DNA from: Nanobdellota archaeon
GTDB taxonomy: Archaea > Nanobdellota > Nanobdellia > Woesearchaeales > GCA-2686295
Length of the DNA stretch: 10,668 bases
Reading direction: 5' to 3'
Assembly (NCBI GenBank): GCA_018812505.1
Contig: JAHJDK010000195.1
Coordinates: 1 to 10,668, forward strand
Under the pieces are notes generated by a model. It was not told the DNA's origin. It worked only from the letters and a program-made list of their open reading frames with translations, and made no database searches. Positions 1 to 9,000 of this stretch are shown in pieces; the first letter of the stretch is position 1, and each line of letters starts with the position of its first letter. A program made the position numbers and the translations under genes.

Positions 1-2501
1 ATAGTTGCAAAAAACATGACGGCGAATGGAAATGCGGCTGCAAAAACGAAGAAGAATGCGGCTACTGGATGATACAAAGCTTCAACATACAAGTAGAAGA
101 ATCAGAACTACCGCCAGAACCAAGCTTCTGCGGAAACGGAAGATGCGAAACAGGAGAAACAACTAATAACTGCCCAGAAGACTGCAAAGAAACAACATGC
201 ACAGACAGCGACGGAGGAATGAATTATTATGAAAAAGGTACTGCAACTACAAGTGAAACAAGTTATACAGATTGGTGCCAAATCGGAGGAGATTATCCAG
301 AAGTTAATGAATGCTCTGGTAATGATTGTGAATTAGTTGAAGCCTATTGCGAGGAAGATCATATAATGCTCAAGAAATATGTTTGTCCAAACGGCTGCGA
401 AGATGGCGCATGCTTGTCTGTATGTAGTGATACAGATGGAGGATTTGAACCTTATGTCAAAGGCGAAACGTACGTAAACGGAGAATTAGACAGTACTGAT
501 TATTGTATGAATGATGTTGAGCTGATGGAAAGAAATTGTTATAATGGTGATAGTAAATCTGGCAGATTTGTCTGTCCTAATGGCTGTGAAGACGGAGCAT
601 GCATAATAGGGGAAGAACCTGGCACTCAACAAGGAGAATTCTCCTTGAAGTGGGGTGAAGGTATTGAAAGAACATTTAACAAAGAATTCCCTGGATGGTT
701 GGGTGACAGCTACTTTGAGGATGATGATGGACAAGAATATGAATATTCTCAAAGAATTGTTTTTCCTTATGGTCAATCAGTTGATTTTGGTTTAGTTGAT
801 CAAAGCTATGAACAGCCAATTCTCTACTTAAACCTTGCCAGTGAATATTATTTTTACAGATACGACTTGAAATTTGACAAAGCTGTTGACTGGATGAATC
901 TTGATGATTTTGAAGAAATAACTATGTTTGGAAAATCATTTTTGATAAAAAATATAGCTGATGGTGATGATTTAGTTTTATACAGTAACACCTTGTCATC
1001 AATTGTATCAATGAATGAACCAATTATAATAACTGTAAATGAAAAAGATTATACTGTAAATATTATCGGAGCTAATGATGGCTCTGGCAGTTATGGAGTA
1101 CCAACAGTTCATTTATCTGTTGATGGAATTATAAAAAGCATGGAAGAAGGCGACAACAAGACTATTGCAGGTCTCAATATATATGTTGAAGATGTAATGA
1201 TTGATAGTTTTAGCGAGTCAGCAGCTGCAAACATAATTATAAACGGAGAACAAGGCAGAAGAATAAATCTAGATAAGATTTCAAATATAGAAGTTGATGG
1301 TAAATATCATAACTTGACAATTGTCGGAGCATCATCTGGCAGTTATGGACCAGCAGAAGTTCACGTTTCAGTTAATGATGATGTCAAAAGCATGCAAGAA
1401 GGAGAGGTCAAAGTTATAAGTGGTCTAACAGTGATGGTAAGCGACATATTCATATCTACTGTTGGCGGAACATCTGTGTCTGCAGAGCTCTTATTTGGTG
1501 TTGATGAGTTGAACCTTGGAAGTTATTTTGGAGACTATTGGACAACTATCGAACTCAACGGCGAAGAAATGGATGGTGTTGAAGTCCAAAAACTAGGAAG
1601 CTCTAGCGCAGTATCAGACATTAGTTTTAGGATAATACCTGATGATATTGAGAATGAAGCTATTGGTGAAGAGTATGAATGGCTGGCTTTAGGAGATACA
1701 TTCATTGACCAATTGTTTGGATGGGGATTAGAATTTAAAAGTGTAGAACCTGCTTTTAAAAGCAAAACAGACTCATTTGTTGGATTGTATACACCTGATA
1801 ATGAATTAAAGATGATATTCGAGAACATAAATGGTGATGAATATCAATTTTCACCTTTAAGATTTTATGCAAGAGATAACTTGACTTATGGCGAGGACTT
1901 CGGAATCTTTGCAGAGGGCGAATCAATAAAGAAAGGTTCTATATTCATCTTACTAGATAACAACTCTAATGGTGTCACTCACATATACAAATTTACAGAT
2001 GCAGACATGAGTGACGACGAAGCTACATTCAGAGAGTTGGGAACAGGACAGTATTTCACAGAAGGTAGTGGAGATCCACTTGCAAAGACAAATGTTATTG
2101 TATCCATAGTAGCTGATGATGTAATAAAGCTATCAAAAAGAACTGACCATCAGATTGAGATTGATGGCACAACAATCATTCTTCCTATAATTGAAGAAGG
2201 TGTGAAAGAGATAACTTTTGTCGAGAGTAACGTTGCAGCTTTCTTTGTACCACTAAACTATGACTATTTTAATGAACAAATGTTCGTTACAATACCTCAA
2301 GAATGGAGTGGCTCATATGACTACGACGTAAATGGAGATCTTGCAATGGGTGTTTCCAAAGAAGGAACATACTATTTTTATGACTTTGGAAGTTATGACC
2401 TAGAATTGTACTTCTCACCTACTGGAAGAAGCTATAACTTTGACTTTGAGCCACCTTGGAATGTTATAAGCACTAGCTCTACTGGAGAAGGTCATAGTTA
2501 A
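1..2501 (+). CDS. Secreted Cys-rich, S-layer-like surface protein (5' partial)
   Basis: The frame is open from position 3 to the TAA at 2499-2501, giving 832 residues in the window. The first ATG (69) is not the true start: the codons before it (Ser-Cys-Lys-Lys..., Gly-Glu-Trp-Lys-Cys) align with an internal part of the protease gene's N-terminal module, so the real start is upstream. Visible parts in order: the end of that shared module (3-92), a 19-residue CGN...CPEDC motif (129-185), two Cys-rich repeats each ending NGCEDGAC (198-602), a beta-rich region with two S-layer-like repeats of about 73 codons (1023-1241, 1278-1496), then a long acidic beta-rich tail. There is no transmembrane helix or sorting signal at the C-terminus (ends TGEGHS), so anchoring must be N-terminal or by assembly into the surface layer. 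The spaced cysteines imply disulfides and an extracellular location. The S-layer assignment comes from repeat style, not an identified domain hit; a non-structural surface adhesin is equally possible. Confidence 0.75.
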   Translation, partial: SCKKHDGEWKCGCKNEEECGYWMIQSFNIQVEESELPPEPSFCGNGRCETGETTNNCPEDCKETTCTDSDGGMNYYEKGTATTSETSYTDWCQIGGDYPEVNECSGNDCELVEAYCEEDHIMLKKYVCPNGCEDGACLSVCSDTDGGFEPYVKGETYVNGELDSTDYCMNDVELMERNCYNGDSKSGRFVCPNGCEDGACIIGEEPGTQQGEFSLKWGEGIERTFNKEFPGWLGDSYFEDDDGQEYEYSQRIVFPYGQSVDFGLVDQSYEQPILYLNLASEYYFYRYDLKFDKAVDWMNLDDFEEITMFGKSFLIKNIADGDDLVLYSNTLSSIVSMNEPIIITVNEKDYTVNIIGANDGSGSYGVPTVHLSVDGIIKSMEEGDNKTIAGLNIYVEDVMIDSFSESAAANIIINGEQGRRINLDKISNIEVDGKYHNLTIVGASSGSYGPAEVHVSVNDDVKSMQEGEVKVISGLTVMVSDIFISTVGGTSVSAELLFGVDELNLGSYFGDYWTTIELNGEEMDGVEVQKLGSSSAVSDISFRIIPDDIENEAIGEEYEWLALGDTFIDQLFGWGLEFKSVEPAFKSKTDSFVGLYTPDNELKMIFENINGDEYQFSPLRFYARDNLTYGEDFGIFAEGESIKKGSIFILLDNNSNGVTHIYKFTDADMSDDEATFRELGTGQYFTEGSGDPLAKTNVIVSIVADDVIKLSKRTDHQIEIDGTTIILPIIEEGVKEITFVESNVAAFFVPLNYDYFNEQMFVTIPQEWSGSYDYDVNGDLAMGVSKEGTYYFYDFGSYDLELYFSPTGRSYNFDFEPPWNVISTSSTGEGHS
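3..185 (+). repeat. Shared N-terminal cassette, copy 1 (other copy 3555-3734)
   Basis: About 62 codons that align with protease codons at 3555-3734. Both read Ser-Cys ... GEWKC.C ... CGYWM.QSFN ... EPSFCGN ... CPEDCK, with about two thirds of residues identical by eye. At DNA level there are exact 20-21-base matches (117-137 with 3666-3686; around 142-161 with 3690-3709). Within the 57-base Cys motif, 50 bases match by hand count. All nine Cys codons from 6 to 200 are TGC, unlike the mixed TGC/TGT use later in both genes. Confidence 0.85.
198..413 (+). repeat. Cys-rich module A (NGCEDGAC family)
   Basis: A 72-codon protein module that begins Cys-x-Asp-x-Asp-Gly-Gly, has a Tyr-x-x-Lys-Gly turn, a central Asp-x-Cys, and ends Cys-Pro-Asn-Gly-Cys-Glu-Asp-Gly-Ala-Cys. 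It is followed at once by module B (423-602), and a longer relative sits near the end of the protease (8217-8480). This is a secreted disulfide-bonded module of unknown function. Confidence 0.8.
423..602 (+). repeat. Cys-rich module B (NGCEDGAC family)
   Basis: A 60-codon tandem copy of module A, separated from it by three codons. It keeps the Cys-Ser-Asp-Thr-Asp-Gly-Gly opening, the Tyr-Val-Lys-Gly turn, Asp-Tyr-Cys and the Cys-Pro-Asn-Gly-Cys-Glu-Asp-Gly-Ala-Cys end. It is shorter in the middle, lacking the extra Cys pair seen in module A. Confidence 0.8.
1023..1241 (+). repeat. S-layer-like beta repeat 1
   Basis: About 73 codons. The pattern is a beta strand pair with Asn/Asp turns, then Ile-Ile-Gly-Ala...Gly-Ser-Tyr-Gly, Val-His-Leu-Ser-Val, Lys-Ser-Met-Glu-Glu-Gly, Ile-Ala-Gly-Leu and a Val-Glu-Asp strand. 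It matches the next repeat (1278-1496) position by position through these landmarks. Similar 'GES.eI..G..i.Gl.v.V.d' strings are common in DPANN S-layer proteins (recalled, not searched). Confidence 0.65.
1278..1496 (+). repeat. S-layer-like beta repeat 2
   Basis: About 73 codons, a diverged copy of 1023-1241. It shares Gly-Ser-Tyr-Gly, Val-His-Val-Ser-Val, Lys-Ser-Met-Gln-Glu-Gly, Ile-Ser-Gly-Leu and Val-Ser-Asp. The stretch encoding Lys-Ser-Met is also close in DNA (AAAAGCATGGAAGAAGG against AAAAGCATGCAAGAAGG). Further, weaker strands of the same style follow (Ile-Glu-Leu-Asn-Gly-Glu-Glu near 1549; Ile-Glu-Ile-Asp-Gly near 2155). Confidence 0.65.
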
Positions 2502-2505
2502 ATAA

Positions 2506-2513
2506 TTTTTTTT
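2506..2513 (+). terminator. U-tract terminator after the surface-protein gene
   Basis: Eight consecutive T begin four bases after the TAA stop, followed by further A/T runs. Archaeal intrinsic termination mainly needs a U-tract without a strong hairpin, so this is a plausible end for the first transcript. No convincing stem precedes it. Confidence 0.45.
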
Positions 2514-2525
2514 AAATTTTAAAAA

Positions 2526-2541
2526 CCGAAAAGTTTTTGTA
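2526..2541 (+). promoter_or_regulatory. BRE/TATA promoter of the small membrane protein
   Basis: CCGAAAAGTTTTTGTA: a purine-rich BRE-like CGAAA followed by an AGTTTTTGTA TATA-type element. The same CGAAAAGTTTTT core recurs upstream of the protease (3021-3032). A start of transcription about 26 bases from the element's centre would fall near 2563, leaving a short leader that contains the ribosome binding site at 2569. Confidence 0.6.
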
Positions 2542-2568
2542 TTAATTTTGTTTTTTCATTTTTTTATA

Positions 2569-2573
2569 GGTGA
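2569..2573 (+). promoter_or_regulatory. Ribosome binding site GGTGA that fixes the TTG start
   Basis: GGTGA lies exactly five bases before TTG at 2579. Choosing the in-frame GTG at 2570 would put the start codon inside this site and leave no ribosome binding site upstream, only T-rich sequence. The protease gene has the same GGTG-five bases-TTG arrangement. Confidence 0.7.
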
Positions 2574-2578
2574 ATGTT

Positions 2579-3010
2579 TTGGCAAAGAAAAAAAGCAAAT
2601 CAAATATTCAAACTGTTGAAAAAGTAGCTAAACCTAAATCTAGAAAGGAATTGTTAAGCAAGAAAGAATTGCAGTTCTTCGGATACTACATAGCTGCAGG
2701 GATATTGCTTTCTCTTATCCTGTTAATATTCAATGTGTCTATGAAGACTACTTTCAGCAAGTTCTATGGTGCTTTGTACATGTTCTTTGTGCCAGGATTA
2801 TTTATTTTCAGAGCGATTTATAAACATAGAATATTCAACACTGACTGGGAGGAGTACGGCTACCCTGTACTTATAAGCTGGGTTTTACACTCATTATTAA
2901 TAGCAGGTATCAGTGGTTTTTTCAAAACTCCAATCACAGATTTAAACTTGTACGGCAGTTCTTTTGTATTATTAATAGTTGCAGTGGTTGTTTTCTACGT
3001 TAGAAAATAA
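2579..3010 (+). CDS. Small four-helix membrane protein, possibly DUF1616-like
   Basis: A 143-residue protein from the TTG at 2579 (an in-frame GTG at 2570 would add three residues but overlaps the ribosome binding site). Residues 2-30 form a very Lys-rich tail, which by the positive-inside rule should be cytoplasmic. Four hydrophobic segments follow at about 33-51, 62-80, 95-115 and 125-141, ending with a short Arg-Lys tail. The run Phe-Val-Pro-Gly-Leu-Phe-Ile-Phe-Arg-Ala (70-79), then a charged loop and a Leu/Ser-rich helix ending in Lys-Thr-Pro-Ile-Thr, resembles the 'lPGyll.raLfp ... sfglSl' pattern I associate with DUF1616 membrane proteins. That resemblance is recalled and tentative. The gene has its own promoter and lies between two surface-protein genes, so a role in envelope assembly is conceivable but unproven. 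No catalytic residues are evident. Confidence 0.75.
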   Translation: MAKKKSKSNIQTVEKVAKPKSRKELLSKKELQFFGYYIAAGILLSLILLIFNVSMKTTFSKFYGALYMFFVPGLFIFRAIYKHRIFNTDWEEYGYPVLISWVLHSLLIAGISGFFKTPITDLNLYGSSFVLLIVAVVVFYVRK

Positions 3011-3013
3011 TTC

Positions 3014-3020
3014 TTTTTTT
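3014..3020 (+). terminator. U-tract terminator after the membrane-protein gene
   Basis: Seven consecutive T, four bases after the stop codon TAA at 3008-3010, directly abut the BRE of the next promoter. This suggests transcription of the small gene stops just before the protease promoter, making the two genes separate units. Confidence 0.45.
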
Positions 3021-3038
3021 CGAAAAGTTTTTATAAAT
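3021..3038 (+). promoter_or_regulatory. BRE/TATA promoter of the protease gene
   Basis: CGAAAAGTTTTTATAAAT: a BRE-like CGAAA joined to a strong TTTTTATAAAT TATA element, nearly the same as the element at 2526-2541 and closer to an ideal TATA box. The expected transcription start is near 3058, giving a leader of roughly 20 bases that includes the ribosome binding site at 3071. Confidence 0.7.
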
Positions 3039-3070
3039 ACCAAATAATAAATAGAGTTATAACTATACAG

Positions 3071-3075
3071 GGTGG
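3071..3075 (+). promoter_or_regulatory. Ribosome binding site GGTGG that fixes the TTG start
   Basis: AGGGTGG ends five bases before TTG at 3081, the same geometry as at 2569/2579. The longer GTG alternative at 3072 lies inside the site. Confidence 0.7.
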
Positions 3076-3080
3076 TATTT

Positions 3081-6000
3081 TTGAGTAAGAATCAGCATTA
3101 TCGTGGTTTAACAACATTCTTGATTGTGTTCATCATCGTGGGTTTTGCATCCATTTTTTTCTGGAATAACTTTCCACCAGAACCTAACAATCTTCAAACA
3201 ACAAGAGGAAATATTGGTGGTTTAGCATATCACCCTGGAGACGACATTTCTGAAAACTATGCACCACCATGGGATATTTTTAATGAAGAACAAATGATTC
3301 TAACAACTAGTCCTGAAGAGTTATCCATAGATCCATTCACTCAAGAGATAAAATTTGAAATAGATGTAAGCCATGAAAAAGGCGTAATATACAAATATGG
3401 ATATACTTACAATCCAGAAACAGAAACTTGGAAACAAATTGAATTTCCACAAAAAACTATTTCAAACAGCAATTGGATATCTGAAAATGCTTATACTAAT
3501 TTTTATTTAGATAATAATAACATTCCAACAGGAGAATACTATGTCATTGCTTATTCCTGCAGACAATATCAAGGTGAATGGAAATGCAGTTGCAGAAGCG
3601 AGAATGACTGCGGCTACTGGATGGTACAAAGCTTTAACGTGAATAACTTTGAAGAGCTACCTGAAGAACCAAGCTTCTGCGGAAACAACAAATGCGAAAC
3701 AGGAGAAACAAGTAATAACTGTCCAGAAGATTGCAAAGTCGAGAGGGAAGTTGAAGCATCATTAACAATTTCAACTGTTAAAGATGAGTATGAAACTCAA
3801 GAAACAGTGTTGCTGACATCCGAATCTGATGATTCTTCAACTAGTATAAAAACTACTAAAAAAGCTTCTAATTTTATCACTGCAAATGTAGTTGCATCTC
3901 ACAATGATTTGACTGAATCAAATTCTAAAATATTAGAACATTTCGAGAATCTTTACACAGGAGAACAAACATCCTTATCTCCAAAGAGTAAAACTGAAAA
4001 GATTGAAATCAACGGTTATATTGTTGAATTAAGAGAAAAACCTCTCATTGATAAGTATGTTGAATTACAAGAGGAGATAAAAGTTAAAGAGCAACAAATA
4101 ATAAATTATTCTATAAATAAAATAACTGTTAAGGCAGTAGTTTCATCTCTTGAAAAAGAGTTAAAAACCTTAAAAGCAGAAATTCCTAACAAACTAGTAG
4201 CACAGGAATTAGTTATTGACAAATCAAATGTTGACGCAAAAAAATCTATCTCTAGAAAGGTTGAACATTTTGACACTAAGATTAAAGAAGAATATAAAAA
4301 AGTGTTTAATGGATTTGTTCTTGACATTAGTGAAAACGAAGCTAAAGAGATTGAGAAATTAATTCAAGTCAAAAAGGTCAGTCCAAACTTTCAGGTTAAA
4401 GCTAACTTAATGGACTCTGTTTCTTTAATAAATGCAACTCTTGCATGGAATTTAGAAGATAGTCAAGGAAATCCTTTAAAAGGAGATGGGGTTTCAATTG
4501 CTATCATTGATACAGGTGTTGATTATACTCATCCGGACTTAGGTGGTTGTTTTGGTGTTAATTGCAAAGTTGTTGGAGGCTTTGACTTTGTGAATAATGA
4601 TTCTGATCCAATGGATGATCATGGTCATGGAACTCACTGTGCAGGTATAGCTGCAGGTAATGGTGTCTTAAAAGGAGTTGCTCCTAATGCAAAAATATAT
4701 TCTTACAAGGTTCTGAATGAGCTTGGTTCTGGTTATTGGGATGACATAATAGCGGCTATTGAGAGAGCTGTTGATCCTAACCAAGATGGAGACTTTTCTG
4801 ATCATTTAGATGTAATAAGTATGAGTTTAGGTGGTAGCGGTAATCCTGATGATTTTATAAGTTTGGCTGTTGACTCTGCAGTTGATGCAGGAGTTGTAGC
4901 AGTTATAGCTGCTGGTAATTCAGGTCCTGATTCCAACACCATTGGCAGTCCTGGAACCGCTCGTAAAGCCATAACTGTTGGTGCAACTGACAAATATGGT
5001 TGGCTTGCTTATTTTACTTCCAAAGGTCCAGTTGAATGGAGTTCTAGTATAATTTTAAAACCTGATGTTGTTGCACCAGGAGTCAATATCTGTTCTGCTC
5101 AATGGGAAGATGCATGGTCTAACAATGAATGTGTAGATAACGAGCATACAGCTATAAGTGGTACTAGCATGGCCACCCCTCACGTTGCAGGCGCTGCTGC
5201 TTTACTCTTGCAGAAGAATCCTGATTGGAAACCATTAGATGTTAAGACTGCTCTAAAACATACAGCCAAAAAACTCAAATACTACAATTTCTTTGAACAA
5301 GGTTTTGGACAGATAGATGTCTTTGCAGCCGCTAAACTGGATTATAAACTTCCAACAGCACAAATCAGCACTAATGGACTTGTTGAAGGAATAATTGATA
5401 TTAAAGGCAGTGCTTTTGCTGATAACTTCAAAAATTATGCACTTTTTATTTCCGATAATGTTAATCAAATGCCTGAATATATTTCTTGGAAAAATATTTC
5501 TTTATCATACAAACTTGTTGAATCTGACATTTTAGCAACTCTTGACACTAGAAATTTTAATGATGGAGTAAAACTGATTAGACTTGTCGTTAATGATTTA
5601 AATGACAACTATGCTGAAGATATTAGCATATTAAAAATAGATAATATTGAAATTGAAGATATTGGCAGATATGGATACGTTAATGGATTAGAGACTATTA
5701 AAGGATACATAAACTTTGATTTCCAAGCAGTAAAAGCAGAACTTATTAATCCTGAAACAGGCACTTCTGAAGAATTATGTTATCAAAAAAAAGATTCCAT
5801 AACTAATAAAAATCTTTGTAAAGTTGATTTTTCCAGAATTCAGAATGGAAAATACTTTCTTCAGATTTCAGTTCAAAAAGATGATAATATGTGGTTATCT
5901 AATGAAGATATAATTGTTAGTGTCGTCCATGAGATGATTGATGGCTGGCCTAACAGGATAGAGTTTTTTCCTGCTAGAAGGACTTTGTTGAAAGACTTGG

Positions 6001-9000
6001 ATAATGATAATATTGATGAATTAGTTGTTCCAAAGTTTACTTTGAGCAGTGGTGGTTGGTGCAGTGGTTATGAATTAAGGATTTATGATAATACAAATTT
6101 TACAACATTAAATTATTTTTACGATAATAATGATGAATCTAATTCCCAACTAATATATGATCTCATAGCTGATGATAAACCTTCTGCTTACTACGATTTA
6201 GATGAAGGAAAGAATATCATGGCTCTTGTTGGCTGGAAAAGTGAGGGATTAGTTGATAAAAGCGGAAAACTCATATCATATTTTCCGAGGAATGAAGAAA
6301 GCAAATACCCAGCCACACCAATTACTATTGCTGAAATGTCAAGTGGTGAAAAACTATTTTTTCACTTAGTAAATGATGATGTTTATGACAGTGAAACAAA
6401 TTCTTATAAGTCAAACAACAAAATATTTGGTTATAATAAAGAAGGTTCTCTGATAGTCAAGTTCTCTTTAAAAGATGATAATGATTACCCTGATTATTAT
6501 ACTGCCTGCTATGATGGATTGATGGTTACTAATGATTACAATCCTAGAATAATTGTTCAGTGTCAAAGAAATAAATGGCATGATGACGTAACTGTTGGGG
6601 TTATCGAAACCTACTCTTTTGATGGAGAATTGCTTAACAGAAATAACTTGTTTAGTGCAGTTCTAAATGAAACTCTTTATTATCAGAATTTTGTCGGTGC
6701 AGATTTTGATTATGATGGAAAAATAGAATTAGCAGTTGTTCATGCTGTATTGGATAAAAACATTTTTTATGTTGATAGATATAATTCTAATTCTTACCAT
6801 AGTTTTATCTCAGTAATTGACGATGACGGAACAGTATTGTCAACCTATAAACTAAAGGGTTACATGATTAATGATTTAGTGATTGGCACGTTTGGTCACG
6901 ACAAACCTATAATAATTGCGAAGCTTGAAGATACTTGGTCTACAATGTATGAGGGATACAAGATTATTGCTTTGGACTTTGAAGGTAAGGAGTTATTCAA
7001 TGTGAATGTAAATGATTATAAACATTTGATAACTGCAATGACTGTTGGAGATGTAGACAATGATGGTGAGACAGAGTTGATAGCTAATTACAGGGATAGG
7101 TGGTATGATGGGGATTCAGGATTTTACATTTTTAACGGCAGAGGAGAAATTGAAAGAATTATTGAAATCCCTGGAAATGATGGAGCTGATGAATATTGGG
7201 GTTATAGTCCATTATTAGGAGATATCAATGGTGATGGTAAACTTGATATTGTACAGCAATCATTGTTTATACCAGAAAACTCAGAAAATCATCAAACCAA
7301 TTTATTTGCTATCAGCTTAGACTCAGACTATGATGAAAAAAGTCTTGAATGGCCTTCATACAAACGAGACTCAATGCATACAAATATTTTCACAAAGGCA
7401 ACTAATCCTCCTTCACAAATAATTAATTATGGAGATAATGATTTATCAGGATATCTTGTCTTGGCATTACATCAAGAGGTTTCACCAGGACTTTGGGTTG
7501 AAAAAGTTATATTTAAAGACTCAAATTCAAGAACAATAAAATCCGGAGAAACTCTATCGCTCGCAAAGATTTGGAATGATGAAGAAATGAGATTATCAGA
7601 ACCCGGTAACTACAAGGTTTACGCTTCTTTTAATGATGAGAATGGTGAGCCTATAAAAACTGTTAATGGTCTTTTGGAAGCAGAGTGGTTGTTTGAAGTT
7701 GTTGGTGAACCTACTGAGATTTGTGGTAATGATATATGTGAAGAATCTGAAACTAAAGATAGCTGCCCAGAAGATTGCTCTGTTGTAAGCCAAAACTTTA
7801 CTTTGGCTGATTATCCTGAATTGTTGATTGATGATTCTTCAAAATTATTCATTGTTGATACAAGTCAAGAATTGTACGAAAATTATGTTGATGACATAGT
7901 TGATTCATTGGATGTTTTGAATCTTAATATCTCTGTAGTTAAGGATCCTAATTTCAAGCTTTCAGATGGTAATGCTATTGTTCTTGGAGGTCCTTGTGGT
8001 AATTCAATAGCTGGTGAACTTATGGATTATCCTAGTAATTGCGGAGAGGGTTATGAGCTTGGCAAGTCACAGGTTGAATTATTTGAAGCTGAAGGTAATA
8101 AGTTTGTGGTTGTGTCTGGATTTGATCAATCTGATGACATGTACGCTATTTATAACTTATTAAATTATGGCGATGCAGATTTGAAGTATACAAAGACGAT
8201 TTTCGAAACCCCTCTTTGCGAAGAGAGTGATGGTGGAGATAACATTTTTACACGTGGAAGTATCGAAGGTTACAATGATGACTATGTTTTAGGAAAAGCT
8301 TTTCACTACAAGAAAAATGATACTTGTATAGTTGTAAGCGCAGGTCATTGGACACCAATTAGTTCTTGTAAAGCAGGAAATAACTGTTATATAAGAGAAT
8401 ACTACTGTTCAAAAAAATATGATATTAAAATTTATGACGATATCATAAACTGTACAAACGGCTGCGAAGATGGTGCTTGCATCATTGCAAAGGGTTCTGA
8501 AACTTTAAAACTAAGTTTTGATGATGAAAATGATTTTAGTAGTGTCCAACCAATAAAAGTTAGCGGTAAACTTACTTTTTCAGAAGATGCTGTTTTCGGA
8601 AAATCTATCACTAACATTCAATCTAGGGAATATCTAGAATTTTCTTGCAGAAATCTTTTCAATTATAACGAAGGAACTGTTCAGGCTTGGATTAAGCTTG
8701 ATGAGTTTGATGATGACTCAGTAATTTTTCATACTGATGATAGTAAGTTTGTGCTTTATTATGATTATGGCTCAAGTAATGGTTATAAAGCTATTAAGGG
8801 AAGAGTTGGTATGCAGCGGTCAAATAACGCAGTTTTTTCTGAAGCTACTTACAAGTTTGACTTGCAAGATAAACCTACCAACACTCCTAATCTTTGGGAA
8901 AATAGTGAATGGCACTTCGTGGCTATGACTTGGAAAGGCGCTCCTGATGGGACTGTCAAGTTGTATGTTGATGGAGAGTTTAGAAATAGCAAGGAATATA

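Noticed and set aside
69..71. ATG as the start of the first gene
   Set aside because: The frame is open to the window edge and the 22 codons before this ATG match the interior of the protease's N-terminal module, so it is an internal Met.
486..776. Minus-strand open frame of 96 codons under the first gene
   Set aside because: It overlaps Cys-rich module B and the region after it, which are clearly coding on the plus strand; no upstream signals.
2546..2567. Second T-rich run (T4, T6, T7) as a terminator
   Set aside because: It lies between the TATA element and the ribosome binding site of the next gene, so it is more likely the start region of that transcript than a terminator.
2574..2576. 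ATG close to the GGTGA site as start of the small membrane protein
   Set aside because: It is in another frame and meets a stop (TAG at 2625-2627) after 17 codons.
4802..4993. Minus-strand open frame opposite the catalytic domain
   Set aside because: It is the complement of strongly conserved S8 codons (including AAGNSG); the composition is explained by the sense gene.
8737..8928. Plus-strand open frame of 63 codons inside the protease gene
   Set aside because: It lies entirely within the well-supported LamG-like region in another frame and has no ribosome binding site or recognisable product.
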